Assembly: GCA_033782935.1 (NCBI GenBank)
Contig: JAWQEG010000135.1
Coordinates: forward strand, 870,501 to 934,500
Direction of reading: 5' to 3'
From: Petrolisthes cinctipes
Lineage: Eukaryota > Arthropoda > Malacostraca > Decapoda > Porcellanidae
Length of the DNA: 64,000 nucleotides
The notes under the pieces are model-generated. The model was not told the origin of the DNA and ran no database searches. It was given only the letters and a program-made list of their open reading frames with translations. Made by a program: the position numbers and the translations under genes. Below are positions 11,653 to 22,024 of this stretch, in pieces (the first letter of the stretch is position 1; every line of letters starts with the position of its first letter).

Positions 11653-12508
11653 AGTACGGTTGAACCGGGTGAACAGATGCTTTAATTAAGGGAGAAGATC
11701 TCAACTTTTCATAAGTGGTGACGTCATTTAATAGATTTAACATCTTTTCTTCGTAGTTAACTTTATCAAGTATCACAACTGAGTTGCTCTTGTCAGCTTT
11801 AGTTATGAAAATGGAGTTGTTTTTTCTTAAATTCTCCAAGGCCAAACGAAACTGCCTAGGAATGGAATCATAGGAGTTAAAATGATCCAAAAAGCCATTG
11901 ATTATAAAACCATTAAGGCACGGGAAATTATGCCTTCCATTAAATACAGACGCAACAAAATCTAGGGCAATATTTCTACCAGGTTTTAGAGCAAAAGAAA
12001 AAACCAGTTGCAACACTTGATTTTCAATTTCCGATAGCACATAGGACGACAAATTCACCACTGAACCCATAACACCACAGTTGTTTCACTCACTGGCACT
12101 GCACAATTCACTGATGACTCTGTTGTGTCTAATCCTGGTCTTGTTCACTTCATGGTTACACTTGTTACTGGCTGTCTGAAGTACGGATTCCAACAAATCA
12201 TCATGAAGGTGTCCTTTGAGAAGTCGTATGTTACGTCGAAGAAGCCAATACGACTCATCAACTTCTCGTTTTATGCAGGCAATACGCTCAAGTAGAGTGG
12301 CACGGGCAACATCAGGAAACGGTGTAGTCCTCCATCAAAAGAACGGCAAGAAAGACTTAGGGATGACTTGTTCATGGAGGAATTTCAGTTGAAGCTTCTT
12401 TTTCTTGACTGCCGTTAAACACTTCTCGTAACGTCGGAAGCAGGAGGTCAGGAACGGGAAAGTCAGCAGGAAGAAGGAGAAGAGGTGGTGTCTGATCGTG
12501 GGATCCAT
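11633..12508 (-). pseudogene. PLE ORF1, U5, broken
   Basis: Two stops: Trp to TGA at 12086-12088 (SEWNNC region) and Arg to TGA at 12335-12337 (FFRWRTT region). RT1 is intact in the downstream open segment. Confidence 0.88.
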
Positions 12509-12589
12509 AATGAAGTGGTAATTCACAATGACGTGAAGAGCAGCATGCTAAGAAAAATCCACTTTTTATAGACAAAAAGCATTTAATAT

Positions 12590-12625
12590 GGACGTTTCGG
12601 AGGCAACTACCTCCCTCTTCAGCAG
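12590..12625 (-). ncRNA. Hammerhead-like core, U5
   Basis: Core intact, unlike the neighbouring U4 copy, although the surrounding intergenic block shares U4 variants. Confidence 0.63.
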
Positions 12626-12748
12626 TACAGAGTTGAATGAAACATTAAAGGAAAATAAGTAGTGACAGGGGGAGGGAGGGACAAGGTGTGTTCTGATGAA
12701 AGACAGACCACACCTCACCTCACCCAACCGACCTGAGCTGGCCATCCC

Positions 12749-14242
12749 TCAGGGATCCGACCCCACATCTGGGAGGGATTTGACCACTAGTGCTCTCATT
12801 AATGGATCTAGTTTGAGCATACCTTCATTTAAGTTAAAGTTTTTATAGTGCTGTATACATACTGATTCTAATATTCTACGTTTCTTGAAATTGTTGCACT
12901 TAATTATCATTTTACCAGAATTCCAATGAAAACAGTGGTTGTTGTCATATACATGGACAAAGTTAGCATTATTTGTGTTACAATTCGTCATATCTCGTTT
13001 ATGTTCTTTCATTCTAACATCTAAAGATCTCCCAGTTTCACCTATATAAACTAAGTCACAGTCTAAGCTAGGAATTTTGTATACTCCTGCTTGGGGCTGA
13101 ACAGTGGCATTATTTCTTACAAGAGTAGTTTTGATACTAGAAGTATATTTGAAGGATATGTTTACATCAAGTTCTCTGCTAACTGACTGAATTTCTTCCA
13201 GACTTTTTACATAAGGAAGACATAAATAAGGTTTCTTTTCGGACTGACATTTAGGAACATAGAAGGTTTTCCTAGCCTTATAATAAGCTTTTCTTACAAA
13301 CCAATCAGGATATTTCAAGTTACTAAATATAATCCAAATTTTGTTGTTTTCTACCTCTAAATTTTGGGGGCTACAAATTCTTAATGCTCTGAGAAACAAG
13401 GTAGATATGACAGACATTTTGAGAGAATCATTATTATAAGAGAAAAAATGAATGCACATATCACAATGAGTGTGTTTCCTATAGACAGTGAAAGTAGGGA
13501 AGTCATTAATTTTAGTAACCAAAACATCAAGGAAGGGTAGGGACCCATCAATTTCCCATTCCATTTTGAAATTGATAGATGGAACCAAGTCATTTAATTT
13601 ACAAAAGAAATCTTCAAAATTATTGAGACTGTTGGGCCAAAAGGAGAAAATGTCATCTACATACCTATGCCATATTAGATTTGGGGGTGCAATGTTGGAT
13701 AATAACTCAGTTTCAAAAAATTCCATATACAAATTACTAAGGATGGGGGATAACGGCGACCCCATAGCATTGCCAAAACGCTGAATGAAGAATTTATCAT
13801 TAAAAGAAAAAGCATTGGATGAAACACAAAGATTAATTAATTCATGGAAGGAAGATATTGGCATACCCAAATCTCAATCATAGTCTGGCATTTTCCTACT
13901 TAGAAATTCTAATACATCGTTAAGTGGCACTTTAGTGAAGAGTGAATCTACATCAAAACTTACCATTTTTCCATTAGTTAGGTTTAGAGACTTAATTTTA
14001 TCATTAAAATGTGAGGAATTTTTAATGTGTGAACTTGAGATGCATCCCACTAATGGTGATAATTTATTGGCTAAGAATGTTGATAATTTGTAGCTAAATG
14101 ATCCACAGTACGAAACAATGGGGCGAAGAGGAACACCATTCTTATGTGTTTTGGGTAGACCATATATGTGTGGAAGTTTAGGGTTGACTTGCATGAACCA
14201 TTTGGCATCGATGTTGGGCACATTATTGAGTAGTTCTTTCAC
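12749..14242 (-). pseudogene. PLE ORF2, U6, one nonsense codon, longest C-terminus
   Basis: A single TGA at 13874-13876 (Leu codon, after MPDYD) interrupts an otherwise complete RT plus nuclease that runs to the DVGSDP tail. This makes it the best view of the full-length C-terminus in the window. The first Cys of the nuclease C-x2-C is lost (IPSLDC for IPCKDC). Confidence 0.9.
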
Positions 14243-15098
14243 AGTACGGTTGAACCGGGTGGACAGACACTTTAATTAAGGGAGAAGATCTCAACTTTTC
14301 ATAAGTGGTGACGTCATTTAATAGATTTAACATCTTTTCTTCGTAGTTAACTTTATCAAGTATCACAACTGAGTTGCTCTTGTCAGCTTTAGTTATGAAA
14401 ATAGAGTTGTTTTTTCTTAAATTCTCCAAGGCCAAACGAAACCGCCTAGGAATGGAATCATAGGAGTTAAAATGATCCAAAAAGCCATTGATTATAAAAC
14501 CATTAAGGCACGGGAAATTATGCCTTCCATTAAATACAGACGCAACAAAATCTAGGGCAATATTTCTACCAGGTTTTAGAGCAAAAGAAAAACCCAGTTG
14601 CAACACTTGATTTTCAATTTCCGATAGCACATAGGACGACAAATTCACCACTGAGCCCATAACACCACAGTTGTTCCACTCACTGGCACTGCACAACTCG
14701 CTGATGACTCTGTTGTGTCTAATCCTGGTCTTGTTCACTTCATGGTTACACTTGTTACTGGCTGTCTGAAGTACGGATTCCAACAAATCATCATGAAGGT
14801 GTCCTTTGAGAAGTCGTATGTTACGTCGAAGAAGCCAATACGACTCATCAACTTCTCGTTTTATGTAGGCAACACGCTCAAGTAGAGTGGCACGGGCAAC
14901 ATCAGGAAACGGTGTAGTCCTCCATCTAAAGAACGGCAAGAAAGACTTAGGGATGACTTGTTTATGGAGGAATTTCAGTTGAAGCTTCTTTTTCTTGACT
15001 GCCGTTAAACACTTCTCGTAACGTCGGAAGCAGGTGGTCAGGAACGGGAAAGTCAGCAGGAAGGAGGAGAAGAGGTGGTGTCTGATCGTGGGATCCAT
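14223..15098 (-). CDS. PLE ORF1, U6, open 291 codons
   Basis: Open throughout. Upstream of the ATG it reads NYNSIM; inside it has FLTTCF and RVAYIK variants, the former shared with U7. Confidence 0.8.
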   Translation of the reverse strand: MDPTIRHHLFSSFLLTFPFLTTCFRRYEKCLTAVKKKKLQLKFLHKQVIPKSFLPFFRWRTTPFPDVARATLLERVAYIKREVDESYWLLRRNIRLLKGHLHDDLLESVLQTASNKCNHEVNKTRIRHNRVISELCSASEWNNCGVMGSVVNLSSYVLSEIENQVLQLGFSFALKPGRNIALDFVASVFNGRHNFPCLNGFIINGFLDHFNSYDSIPRRFRLALENLRKNNSIFITKADKSNSVVILDKVNYEEKMLNLLNDVTTYEKLRSSPLIKVSVHPVQPYCERTTQ

Positions 15099-15179
15099 AA
15101 TGGAGTTGTAATTCACAATGACGTGAAGAGCAGCATGCTAAGAAAAACCCACTTTTTATAGACAAAAATTATTTAATAT

Positions 15180-15215
15180 GGACGTTTCGGAGGCAACTAG
15201 CTCCCTCTTCAGCAG
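15180..15215 (-). ncRNA. Hammerhead-like core, U6, stem II shortened
   Basis: The loop-side pair of stem II is changed (plus strand CTAGCTCC for CTACCTCC), leaving 4 bp. CTGAAGA, GAAAC and GTC are intact. Confidence 0.6.
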
Positions 15216-15420
15216 TACAGAGTTGAATGAAACATGAAAGGAAAATAGGCAGCTGACAGGAGGAGGGAGGGACAAGGTGTGTTCTGATGACAGACAACAC
15301 CTCACCTCACCTCACCCAACCGACCTGACCTGGCCATTCCTCAGGGATCCGACCCCACATCTGGGAGGGATTTGACCACTAGTGCTCTCATTAATGGATC
15401 TAGTTTGAGCATACCTTCAT

Positions 15421-16836
15421 TTAAGTTATAAAGTTTTTATAGTGCTGTATACATACTGATTCTAATATTCTACGTTTCTTGAAATTGTTGCACTTAATTA
15501 TCATTTTACTAGAATTCCAATCAATACAGTGGTTGTTGTCATATGCATGGACAAAGTCAGCATTATTTGTGTTACAATTCGTCATATCTCGTTTATGTTC
15601 TTTCATTCTAACATCTAAAGATCTCCCAGTTTCATCTATATAAACTAAGTCACAGTCTTTGCAAGGAATTTTGTATACTCCTGCTTGGGGCTGAACAGTG
15701 GCATTATTTCTTACAAGAGTAGTTTTGATACTAGAAGTATATTTGAAGGATATGTTTACATCAAGTTCTCTGCTAACTGACTGAATTTCTTCCAGACTTT
15801 TTACATAAGGAAGACATAAATAAGGTTTCTTTTCGGACTGACATTTAGGAACATAGAAGGTTTTCCTAGCCTTATAATAAGCTTTTCTGACAAACCAATC
15901 AGGATATTTCAAGTCACGAAATATAATCCAAATTTTGTTGTTTTCTACCTCTAAATTTTGGGGGCTACAAATTCTTAATGCTCTGAGAAACAAGGTAGAT
16001 ATGACAGACATTTTGATAGAATCATTATGATAAGAGAAAAAATTAATGTACATATCACAATGAGTGTGTTTCCTATAGACAGTGAAAGTAGGGAAGTCAT
16101 TAATTTTAGTAACCAAAACATCAAGGAAGGGTAGGGACCCATCAATTTCCCATTCCATTTTGAAATTGATAGATGGAACCAAGTCATTTAATTTACAAAA
16201 GAAATCTTCAAAATTATTGAGACTGTTGGGCCAAAAGGAGAAAATGTCATCTACATACCTATGCCATATTAGATTTGGGGGTGCAATGTTGGATAATAAC
16301 TCAGTTTCAAAAAATTCCATATACAAATTACTAAGGATGGGGGATAACGGCGACCCCATAGCATTGCCAAAACGCTGAATGAAGAATTTATCATTAAAAG
16401 AAAAAGCATTGGATGAAACACAAAGATTAATTAATTCATGGAAGGAAGATATTGGCATACCCAAATCTCAATCATAGTCTGGCATTTTCCTACTTAGAAA
16501 CTCTAATACATCGTTAAGTGGCACTTTAGTGAAGAGTGAATCTACATCAAAACTTACCATTTTTCCATTAGTTAGGTTTAGAGACTTCATTTTATCATTA
16601 AAATGTGAGGAATTTTTAATGTGTGAACTTGAGATGCATCCCACTAATGGTGATAATTTATTGGCTAAGAATGTTGATAATTTGTAGCTAAATGATCCAC
16701 AGTACGAAACAATGGGGCGAAGAGGAACACCATTCTTATGTGTTTTGGGTAGACCATATATGTGTGGAAGTTTAGGGTTGACTTGCATGAACCATTTGGC
16801 ATCGATGTTGGGCACATTATTGAGTAGTTCTTTCAC
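15421..16836 (-). pseudogene. PLE ORF2, U7, one nonsense codon and nuclease YIG changed
   Basis: TGA at 16468-16470, the same lesion as U6 and U9. The YIG motif reads YID (Gly to Asp), which should damage the nuclease. It ends in NFIT because of the TA insertion at the stop. Confidence 0.9.
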
Positions 16837-17692
16837 AGTACGGTTGAACCGGGTGGACAGACACTTTAATTAAGGGAGAAGATCTCAACTTTTCATAAGT
16901 GGTGACGTCATTTAATAGATTTAACATCTTTTCTTCGTAGTTAACTTTATCAAGTATCACAACTGAGTTGCTCTTGTCAGCTTTAGTTATGAAAATGGAG
17001 TTGTTTTTTCTTAAATTCTCCAAGGCCAAACGAAACCGCCTAGGAATGGAATCATAGGAGTTAAAATGATCCAAAAAGCCATTGATTATAAAACCATTAA
17101 GGCACGGGAAATTATGCCTTCCATTAAATACAGACGCAACAAAATCTAGGGCAATATTTCTACCAGGTTTTAGAGCAAAAGAAAAACCCAGTTGCAACAC
17201 TTGATTTTCAATTTCCGATAGCACATAGGACGACAAATTCACCACTGAGCCCATAACACCACAGTTGTTCCACTCACTGGCTCTGCACAACTCGCTGATG
17301 ACTCTGTTGTGTCTAATCCTGGTCTTGTTCACTTCATGGTTACACTTGTTACTGGCTGTCTGAAGTACGGATTCCAACAAATCATCATGAAGGTGTCCTT
17401 TGAGAAGTCGTATGTTACGTCGAAGAAGCCAATACGACTCATCAACTTCTCGTTTTATGCAGGCAACACGCTCAAGTAGAGTGGCACGGGCAACATCAGG
17501 AAACGGTGTAGTCCTCCATCTAAAGAACGGCAAGAAAGACTTAGGGATGACTTGTTTATGGAGGAATTTCAGTTGAAGCTTCTTTTTCTTGACTGCCGTT
17601 AAACACTTCTCGTAACGTCGGAAGCAGGTGGTCAGGAACGGGAAAGTCAGCAGGAAGGAGGAGAAGAGGTGGTGTCTGATCGTGGGATCCAT
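16817..17692 (-). CDS. PLE ORF1, U7, open 291 codons
   Basis: Open throughout; private change LCRASEWNN for LCSASEWNN. Confidence 0.8.
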   Translation of the reverse strand: MDPTIRHHLFSSFLLTFPFLTTCFRRYEKCLTAVKKKKLQLKFLHKQVIPKSFLPFFRWRTTPFPDVARATLLERVACIKREVDESYWLLRRNIRLLKGHLHDDLLESVLQTASNKCNHEVNKTRIRHNRVISELCRASEWNNCGVMGSVVNLSSYVLSEIENQVLQLGFSFALKPGRNIALDFVASVFNGRHNFPCLNGFIINGFLDHFNSYDSIPRRFRLALENLRKNNSIFITKADKSNSVVILDKVNYEEKMLNLLNDVTTYEKLRSSPLIKVSVHPVQPYCERTTQ

Positions 17693-17773
17693 AATGGAGT
17701 GGTAATTCACAATGACGTGAAGAGCAGCATGCTAAGAAAAACCCACTTTTTATAGACAAAAAGCATTTAATAT

Positions 17774-17809
17774 GGACGTTTCGGAGGCAACTACCTCCCT
17801 CTTCAGCAG
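17774..17809 (-). ncRNA. Hammerhead-like core, U7
   Basis: Intact core and 5-bp stem II. Confidence 0.65.
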
Positions 17810-17891
17810 TACAGAGTTGAATGAAACATGAAAGGAAAATAGGCAGCTGACAGGAGGAGGGAGGGACAAGGTGTGTTCTGATGACAGACAA

Positions 17892-17906
17892 CACCTCACC
17901 TCACCT
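17892..17906. repeat. CACCT short tandem repeat
   Basis: Three perfect CACCT copies followed by a degenerate CACCC. Seen in every intergenic block with small copy-number or base changes (one fewer in U5, a CATCT variant in U8). Confidence 0.8.
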
Positions 17907-18014
17907 CACCCAACCGACCTGACCTGGCCATTCCTCAGGGATCCGACCCCACATCTGGGAGGGATTTGACCACTAGTGCTCTCATTAATGGATCTAGTTT
18001 GAGCATACCTTCAT

Positions 18015-19430
18015 TTAAGTTATAAAGTTTTTATAGTGCTGTATACATACTGATTCTAATATTCTACGTTTCTTGAAATTGTTGCACTTAATTATCATTT
18101 TACCAGAATTCCAATCAATACAGTGGTTGTTGTCATATGCATGGACAAAGTTAGCATTATTTGTGTTACAATTCGTCATATCTCGTTTATGTTCTTTCAT
18201 TCTAACATCTAAAGATCTCCCAGTTTCACCTATATAAACTAAGTCACAGTCTTTGCAAGGAATTTTGTATACTCCTGCTTGGGGCTGAACAGTGGCATTA
18301 TTTCTTACAAGAGTAGTTTTGATACTAGAAGTATATTTGAAGGATATGTTTACATCAAGTTCTCTGCTAACTGACTGAATTTCTTCCAGACCTTTTACAT
18401 AAGGAAGACATAAATAAGGTTTCTTTTCGGACTGACATTTAGGAACATAGAAGGTTTTCCTAGCCTTATAATAGGCTTTTCTGACAAACCAATCAGGATA
18501 TTTCAAGTTACGAAATATAATCCAAATTTTGTTGTTTTCTACCTCTAAATTTTGGGGGCTACAAATTCTTAATGCTCTGAGAAACAAGGTAGATATAACA
18601 GACATTTTGATAGAATCATTATGATAAGAGAATAAATTAATGTACATATCACAATGAGTGTGTTTCCTATAGACAGTGAAAGTAGGGAAGTCATTAATTT
18701 TAGTAACCAAAACATCAAGGAAGGGTAGGGACCCATCAATTTCCCATTCCATTTTGAAATTGATAGATGGAACCAAGTCATTTAATTTGCAAAAGAAATC
18801 TTCAAAATTATTGAGACTGTTGGGCCAAAAGGAGAAAATGTCATCTACATACCTATGCCATATTAGATTTGGGGGTGCAATGTTGGATAATAACTCAGTT
18901 TCAAAAAATTCCATATACAAATTACTAAGGATGGGGGATAACGGCGACCCCATAGCATTGCCAAAACGCTGAATGAAGAATTTGTCATTAAAAGAAAAAG
19001 CATTGGATGAAACACAAAGATTAATTAATTCAAGGAAGGAAGATATTGGCATACCCAAATCTAAATCATAGTCTGGCATTTTCCTACTTAGAAATTCTAA
19101 TACATCGTTAAGTGGCACTTTAGTGAAGAGTGAATCTACATCAAAACTTACCATTTTTCCATTAGTCAGGTTTAGAGACTTAATTTTATCATTAAAATGT
19201 GAGGAATTTTTAATGTGTGAACTTGATATGCATCCCACTAATGGTGATAATTTATTGGCTAAGAATTTTGATGATTTGTAGCTAAATGATCCACAGTACG
19301 AAACAATGGGGCGAAGAGGAACACCATTCTTATGTGTTTTGGGTAGACCATATATGTGTGGAAGTTTAGGGTTGACTTGCATGAACCATTTGGCATCGAT
19401 GTTGGGCACATTATTGAGTAGTTCTTTCAC
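18015..19430 (-). CDS. PLE ORF2: reverse transcriptase core + GIY-YIG endonuclease (reference copy)
   Basis: Would copy element RNA into DNA at a nick made by its own nuclease. Counting from the GTG at 19430: RT2 IYGLPKTHK 26-34; motif A FDVDSLF 96-102 with catalytic Asp97; motif B GNAMGSPLSP 157-166; motif C YVDD 194-197; SLPFLD 234-239; GVYKI 386-390; C392-x2-C395; YIG 399-401; Arg410 and Glu459 as likely nuclease catalytic residues; H430-x5-H436 completing a CCHH pattern. RT with this nuclease order is diagnostic of PLEs. The GTG is only where the frame overlaps ORF1; the first ATG is codon 17, after which RT1 would be missing. RT1 sits in ORF1, one frame away. It ends in NFIT. A fused ORF1-ORF2 protein is the likely ancestral product. 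Confidence 0.92.
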   Translation of the reverse strand: MKELLNNVPNIDAKWFMQVNPKLPHIYGLPKTHKNGVPLRPIVSYCGSFSYKSSKFLANKLSPLVGCISSSHIKNSSHFNDKIKSLNLTNGKMVSFDVDSLFTKVPLNDVLEFLSRKMPDYDLDLGMPISSFLELINLCVSSNAFSFNDKFFIQRFGNAMGSPLSPILSNLYMEFFETELLSNIAPPNLIWHRYVDDIFSFWPNSLNNFEDFFCKLNDLVPSINFKMEWEIDGSLPFLDVLVTKINDFPTFTVYRKHTHCDMYINLFSYHNDSIKMSVISTLFLRALRICSPQNLEVENNKIWIIFRNLKYPDWFVRKAYYKARKTFYVPKCQSEKKPYLCLPYVKGLEEIQSVSRELDVNISFKYTSSIKTTLVRNNATVQPQAGVYKIPCKDCDLVYIGETGRSLDVRMKEHKRDMTNCNTNNANFVHAYDNNHCIDWNSGKMIIKCNNFKKRRILESVCIQHYKNFIT

Positions 19431-20286
19431 AGTACGGTTGAACCGGGTGGACAGACACTTTAATTAAGGGAGAAGATCTCAACTTTTCATAAGTGGTGAC
19501 GTCATTTAATAGATTTAACATCTTTTCTTCGTAGTTAACTTTATCAAGTATCACAACTGAGTTGCTCTTGTCAGCTTTAGTTATGAAAATGGAGTTGTTT
19601 TTTCTCAAATTCTCCAAGGCCAAACGAAACCGCCTAGGAATGGAATCATAGGAGTTAAAATGATCCAAAAAGCCATTGATTATAAAACCATTAAGGCACG
19701 GGAAATTATGCCTTCCATTAAATACAGACGCAACAAAATCTAAGGCAATATTTCTACCAGGTTTTAGAGCAAAAGAAAAACCCAGTTGCAACACTTGATT
19801 TTCAATTTCCGATAGCACATAGGACGACAAATTCACAACTGAGCCCATAACACCACAGTTGTTCCACTCACTGGCACTGCACAATTCGCTGATGACTCTG
19901 TTGTGTCTAATCCTGGTCTTGTTCACTTCATAGTTACACTTGTTACTGGCTGTCTGAAGTACGGATTCCAACAAATCATCATGAAGGTGTCCATTGAGAA
20001 GTAGTATGTTACGTCGAAGAAGCCAATACGACTCATCAACTTCTCGTTTTATGCAGGCAACACGCTCAAGTAGAGTGGCACGGGCAACATCAGGAAACGG
20101 TGTAGTCCTCCATCTAAAGAACGGCAAGAAAGACTTAGGGATGACTTGTTTATGGAGGAATTTCAGTTGAAGCTTCTTTTTCTTGACTGCCGTTAAACAC
20201 TTCTCGTAACGTCGGAAGCAGGAGGTCAGGAACGGGAAAGTCAGCAGGAAGGAGGAGAAGAGGTGGTGTCTGATCGTGGGATCCAT
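19411..20286 (-). CDS. PLE ORF1: N-terminal region and RT1 (reference copy)
   Basis: 291 codons from the first ATG (20286) after an upstream in-frame stop. Residues 35-38 are KKKK, a possible nuclear-localisation patch. NLSSYVLSEIENQVL around 152-166 matches the conserved N-terminal block of PLE proteins, and KADKSNSVVILDK at 237-249 is RT1. PLE-like sequence ends near residue 276; the last 15 residues (VSVHPVQPYCERTTQ) are out of frame. Reading +1 at that point gives a sequence leading into ORF2 (VKELLNN). No signal peptide or clear membrane segment is needed for the function, although residues 10-22 are hydrophobic. Confidence 0.85.
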   Translation of the reverse strand: MDPTIRHHLFSSFLLTFPFLTSCFRRYEKCLTAVKKKKLQLKFLHKQVIPKSFLPFFRWRTTPFPDVARATLLERVACIKREVDESYWLLRRNILLLNGHLHDDLLESVLQTASNKCNYEVNKTRIRHNRVISELCSASEWNNCGVMGSVVNLSSYVLSEIENQVLQLGFSFALKPGRNIALDFVASVFNGRHNFPCLNGFIINGFLDHFNSYDSIPRRFRLALENLRKNNSIFITKADKSNSVVILDKVNYEEKMLNLLNDVTTYEKLRSSPLIKVSVHPVQPYCERTTQ

Positions 20287-20339
20287 AATGGAGTGGTAAT
20301 TCACAATGACGTGAAGAGCAGCATGCTAAGAAAAACCCA

Positions 20340-20348
20340 CTTTTTATA
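20340..20348 (-). promoter_or_regulatory. TATA-like string TATAAAAAG upstream of ORF1
   Basis: Minus-strand TATAAAAAG lies about 54 bp before the ORF1 ATG, between the hammerhead-like core and ORF1, and recurs at the same place in the other units. If used, transcription would begin just before ORF1 and the next hammerhead would fall in the 3-prime part of the RNA. AT-rich coincidence is possible. Confidence 0.3.
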
Positions 20349-20367
20349 GACAAAAATGATTTAATAT

Positions 20368-20403
20368 GGACGTTTCGGAGGCAACTACCTCCCTCTTCAG
20401 CAG
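20368..20403 (-). ncRNA. Hammerhead-like core, U8
   Basis: Intact core; adjacent context AAAATGATTT differs from its neighbours. Confidence 0.64.
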
Positions 20404-20608
20404 TACAGAGTTGAATGAAACATGAAAGGAAAATAGGCAGCTGACAGGAGGAGGGAGGGACAAGATGTGTTCTGATGACAGACAACACCTCACCTCATCT
20501 CACCCAACCGACCTGACCTGGCCATTCCTCAGAGATCCGACCCCACATCTGGGAGGGATTTGACCACTAGTGCTCTCATTAATGGATCTCGTTTGAGCAT
20601 ACCTTCAT

Positions 20609-22024
20609 TTAAGTTATAAAGTTTTTATAGTGCTGTATACATACTGATTCTAATATTCTACGTTTCTTGAAATTGTTGCACTTAATTATCATTTTACTAG
20701 AATTCCAATCAAAACAGTGGTTGTTGTCATATGCATGGACAAAGTTAGCATTATTTGTGTTACAATTCGTCATATCTCGTTTATGTTCTTTCATTCTAAC
20801 ATCTAAAGATCTCCCAGTTTCACCTATATAAACTAAGTCACAGTCTTTGCAAGGAATTTTGTATAATCCTGCTTGGGGCTGAACAGTGGCATTATTTCTT
20901 ACAAGAGTAGTTTTGATACTAGAAGTATATTTGAAGGATATGTTTACATCAAGTTCTCTGCTAACTGACTGAATTTCTTCCAGACCTTTTACATAAGGAA
21001 GACATAAATAAGGTTTCTTTTCGGACTGACATTTAGGAACATAGAAGGTTTTCCTAGCCTTATAATAGGCTTTTCTGACAAACCAATCAGGATATTTCAA
21101 GTTACGAAATATAATCCAAATTTTGTTGTTTTCTACCTCTAAATTTTGGGGGCTACAAATTCTTAATGCTCTGAGAAACAAGGTAGATATGACAGACATT
21201 TTGATAGAATCATTATGATAAGAGAAAAAATGAATGTACATATCACAATGAGTGTGTTTCCTATAGACAGTGAAAGTAGGGAAGTCATTAATTTTAGTAA
21301 CCAAAACATCAAGGAAGGGTAGGGACCCATCAATTTCCCATTCCATTTTGAAATTGATAGATGGAACCAAGTCATTTAATTTGCAAAAGAAATCTTCAAA
21401 ATTATTGAGACTGTTGGGCCAAAAGGAGAAAATGTCATCTACATACCTATGCCATATTAGATTTGGGGGTGCAATGTTGGATAATAACTCAGTTTCAAAA
21501 AATTCCATATACAAATTACTAAGGATGGGGGATAACGGCGACCCCATAGCATTGCCAAAACGCTGAATGAAGAATTTATCATTAAAAGAAAAAGCATTGG
21601 ATGAAACACAAAGATTAATTAATTCATGGAAGGAAGATATTGGCATACCCAAATCTCAATCATAGTCTGGCATTTTCCTACTTAGAAATTCTAATACATC
21701 GTTAAGTGGCACTTTAGTGAAGAGTGAATCTACATCAAAACTTAACATTTTTCCATTAGTCAGGTTTAGAGACTTAATTTTATCATTAAAATGTGAGGAA
21801 TTTTTAATGTGTGAACTTGAGATGCATCCCACTAATGGTGATAATTTATTGGCTAAGAATGTTGATAATTTGTAGCTAAATGATCCACAGTACGAAACAA
21901 TGGGGCTAAGAGGAACACCATTCTTATGTGTTTTGGGTAGACCATATATGTGTGGAAATTTAGGGTTGACTTGCATGAACCATTTGGCATCGATGTTGGG
22001 CACATTATTGAGTAGTTCTTTCAC
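20609..22024 (-). pseudogene. PLE ORF2, U9, one nonsense codon
   Basis: TGA at 21656-21658 as in U6 and U7. Other changes: PLSPIVS for PLRPIVS, KMLSFDVD for KMVSFDVD and GLYKIP for GVYKIP. The remaining RT and nuclease motifs are intact. Confidence 0.9.

Larger units (their letters stand above)
10258..12845 (-). mobile_element. PLE unit U5 (2,588 bp), transitional
   Basis: Has the RT6 segment missing from U1-U4 but keeps their linker T-run and linker stop. It is thus intermediate between the old and modern types, or a recombinant. The intergenic block 12509-12748 has one CACCT repeat fewer. Confidence 0.93.
12846..15439 (-). mobile_element. PLE unit U6 (2,594 bp), first modal-length unit
   Basis: First unit with the modern linker sequence (VENNKIWIIF) and the last whose ORF2 keeps the long C-terminal tail. 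The intergenic block is 15099-15420. Confidence 0.94.
17693..18014 (-). other. Intergenic / repeat-terminus block (reference for all units)
   Basis: This 322-bp gene-free block separates the ORF2 stop of one unit from the ORF1 ATG of the next. From ORF2 outward it holds the former C-terminal tail coding sequence (now out of frame), a short CACCT run (17892-17906), a purine/pyrimidine-biased stretch, the hammerhead-like core (17774-17809), a T/A-rich stretch with a TATA-like string, and the ORF1 leader. I see no polyadenylation hexamer on the coding strand. It is probably the shared PLE terminal repeat (pLTR), present once per unit because neighbours share it. That assignment is inference. Confidence 0.6.
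15440..18033 (-). mobile_element. PLE unit U7 (2,594 bp)
   Basis: Close to U6 (shared TGA, SSFHEL, FLTTCF). Its ORF2 is the first with the 2-bp TA insertion that shortens the C-terminus. The intergenic block is 17693-18014. Confidence 0.94.
18034..20627 (-). mobile_element. PLE unit U8 (2,594 bp), reference unit with both ORFs open
   Basis: First unit in the window with no nonsense codon in either ORF. The intergenic block is 20287-20608. Its ORF1 is of the NNC/RIRHN flank type, and its ORF2 is the SSFLEL form with FEDFF. Confidence 0.95.

Noticed and set aside
18569..18781. A 70-codon minus-strand open frame (MTWFHLSISK...)
   Set aside because: Alternative frame inside the RT6/linker region of ORF2; its changes simply mirror ORF2 substitutions.
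18676..18972. A 98-codon plus-strand open frame (MKVGKSLILV...) repeated in nearly every unit
   Set aside because: It lies antisense to the YVDD/motif B part of ORF2 and its length varies only with RT indels. It is a shadow of the conserved RT frame.
19405..19460. An intron joining ORF1 and ORF2
   Set aside because: PLEs can contain introns, but the frames overlap by 20 nt and the gap to be removed is effectively one base, too short for splicing.
19440..19465. A classical -1 slippery heptamer at the ORF junction
   Set aside because: The needed shift is +1, and no X-XXY-YYZ heptamer is in the right phase. A one-base insertion in the founder is simpler.
19497..19504. TGACGTCA palindrome, a perfect CRE/ATF site, in each unit
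   Set aside because: It falls inside ORF1 coding sequence (NDVTTYE), far from any plausible start, and becomes part of GACGTCAC in U20-U23. Most likely coding coincidence.
20150..20488. A 112-codon minus-strand open frame over the intergenic block and ORF1 start
   Set aside because: It starts at TTG, reads through the hammerhead-like core and CACCT-side sequence, and uses another frame of ORF1. Composition is low-complexity and no domain is recognisable.
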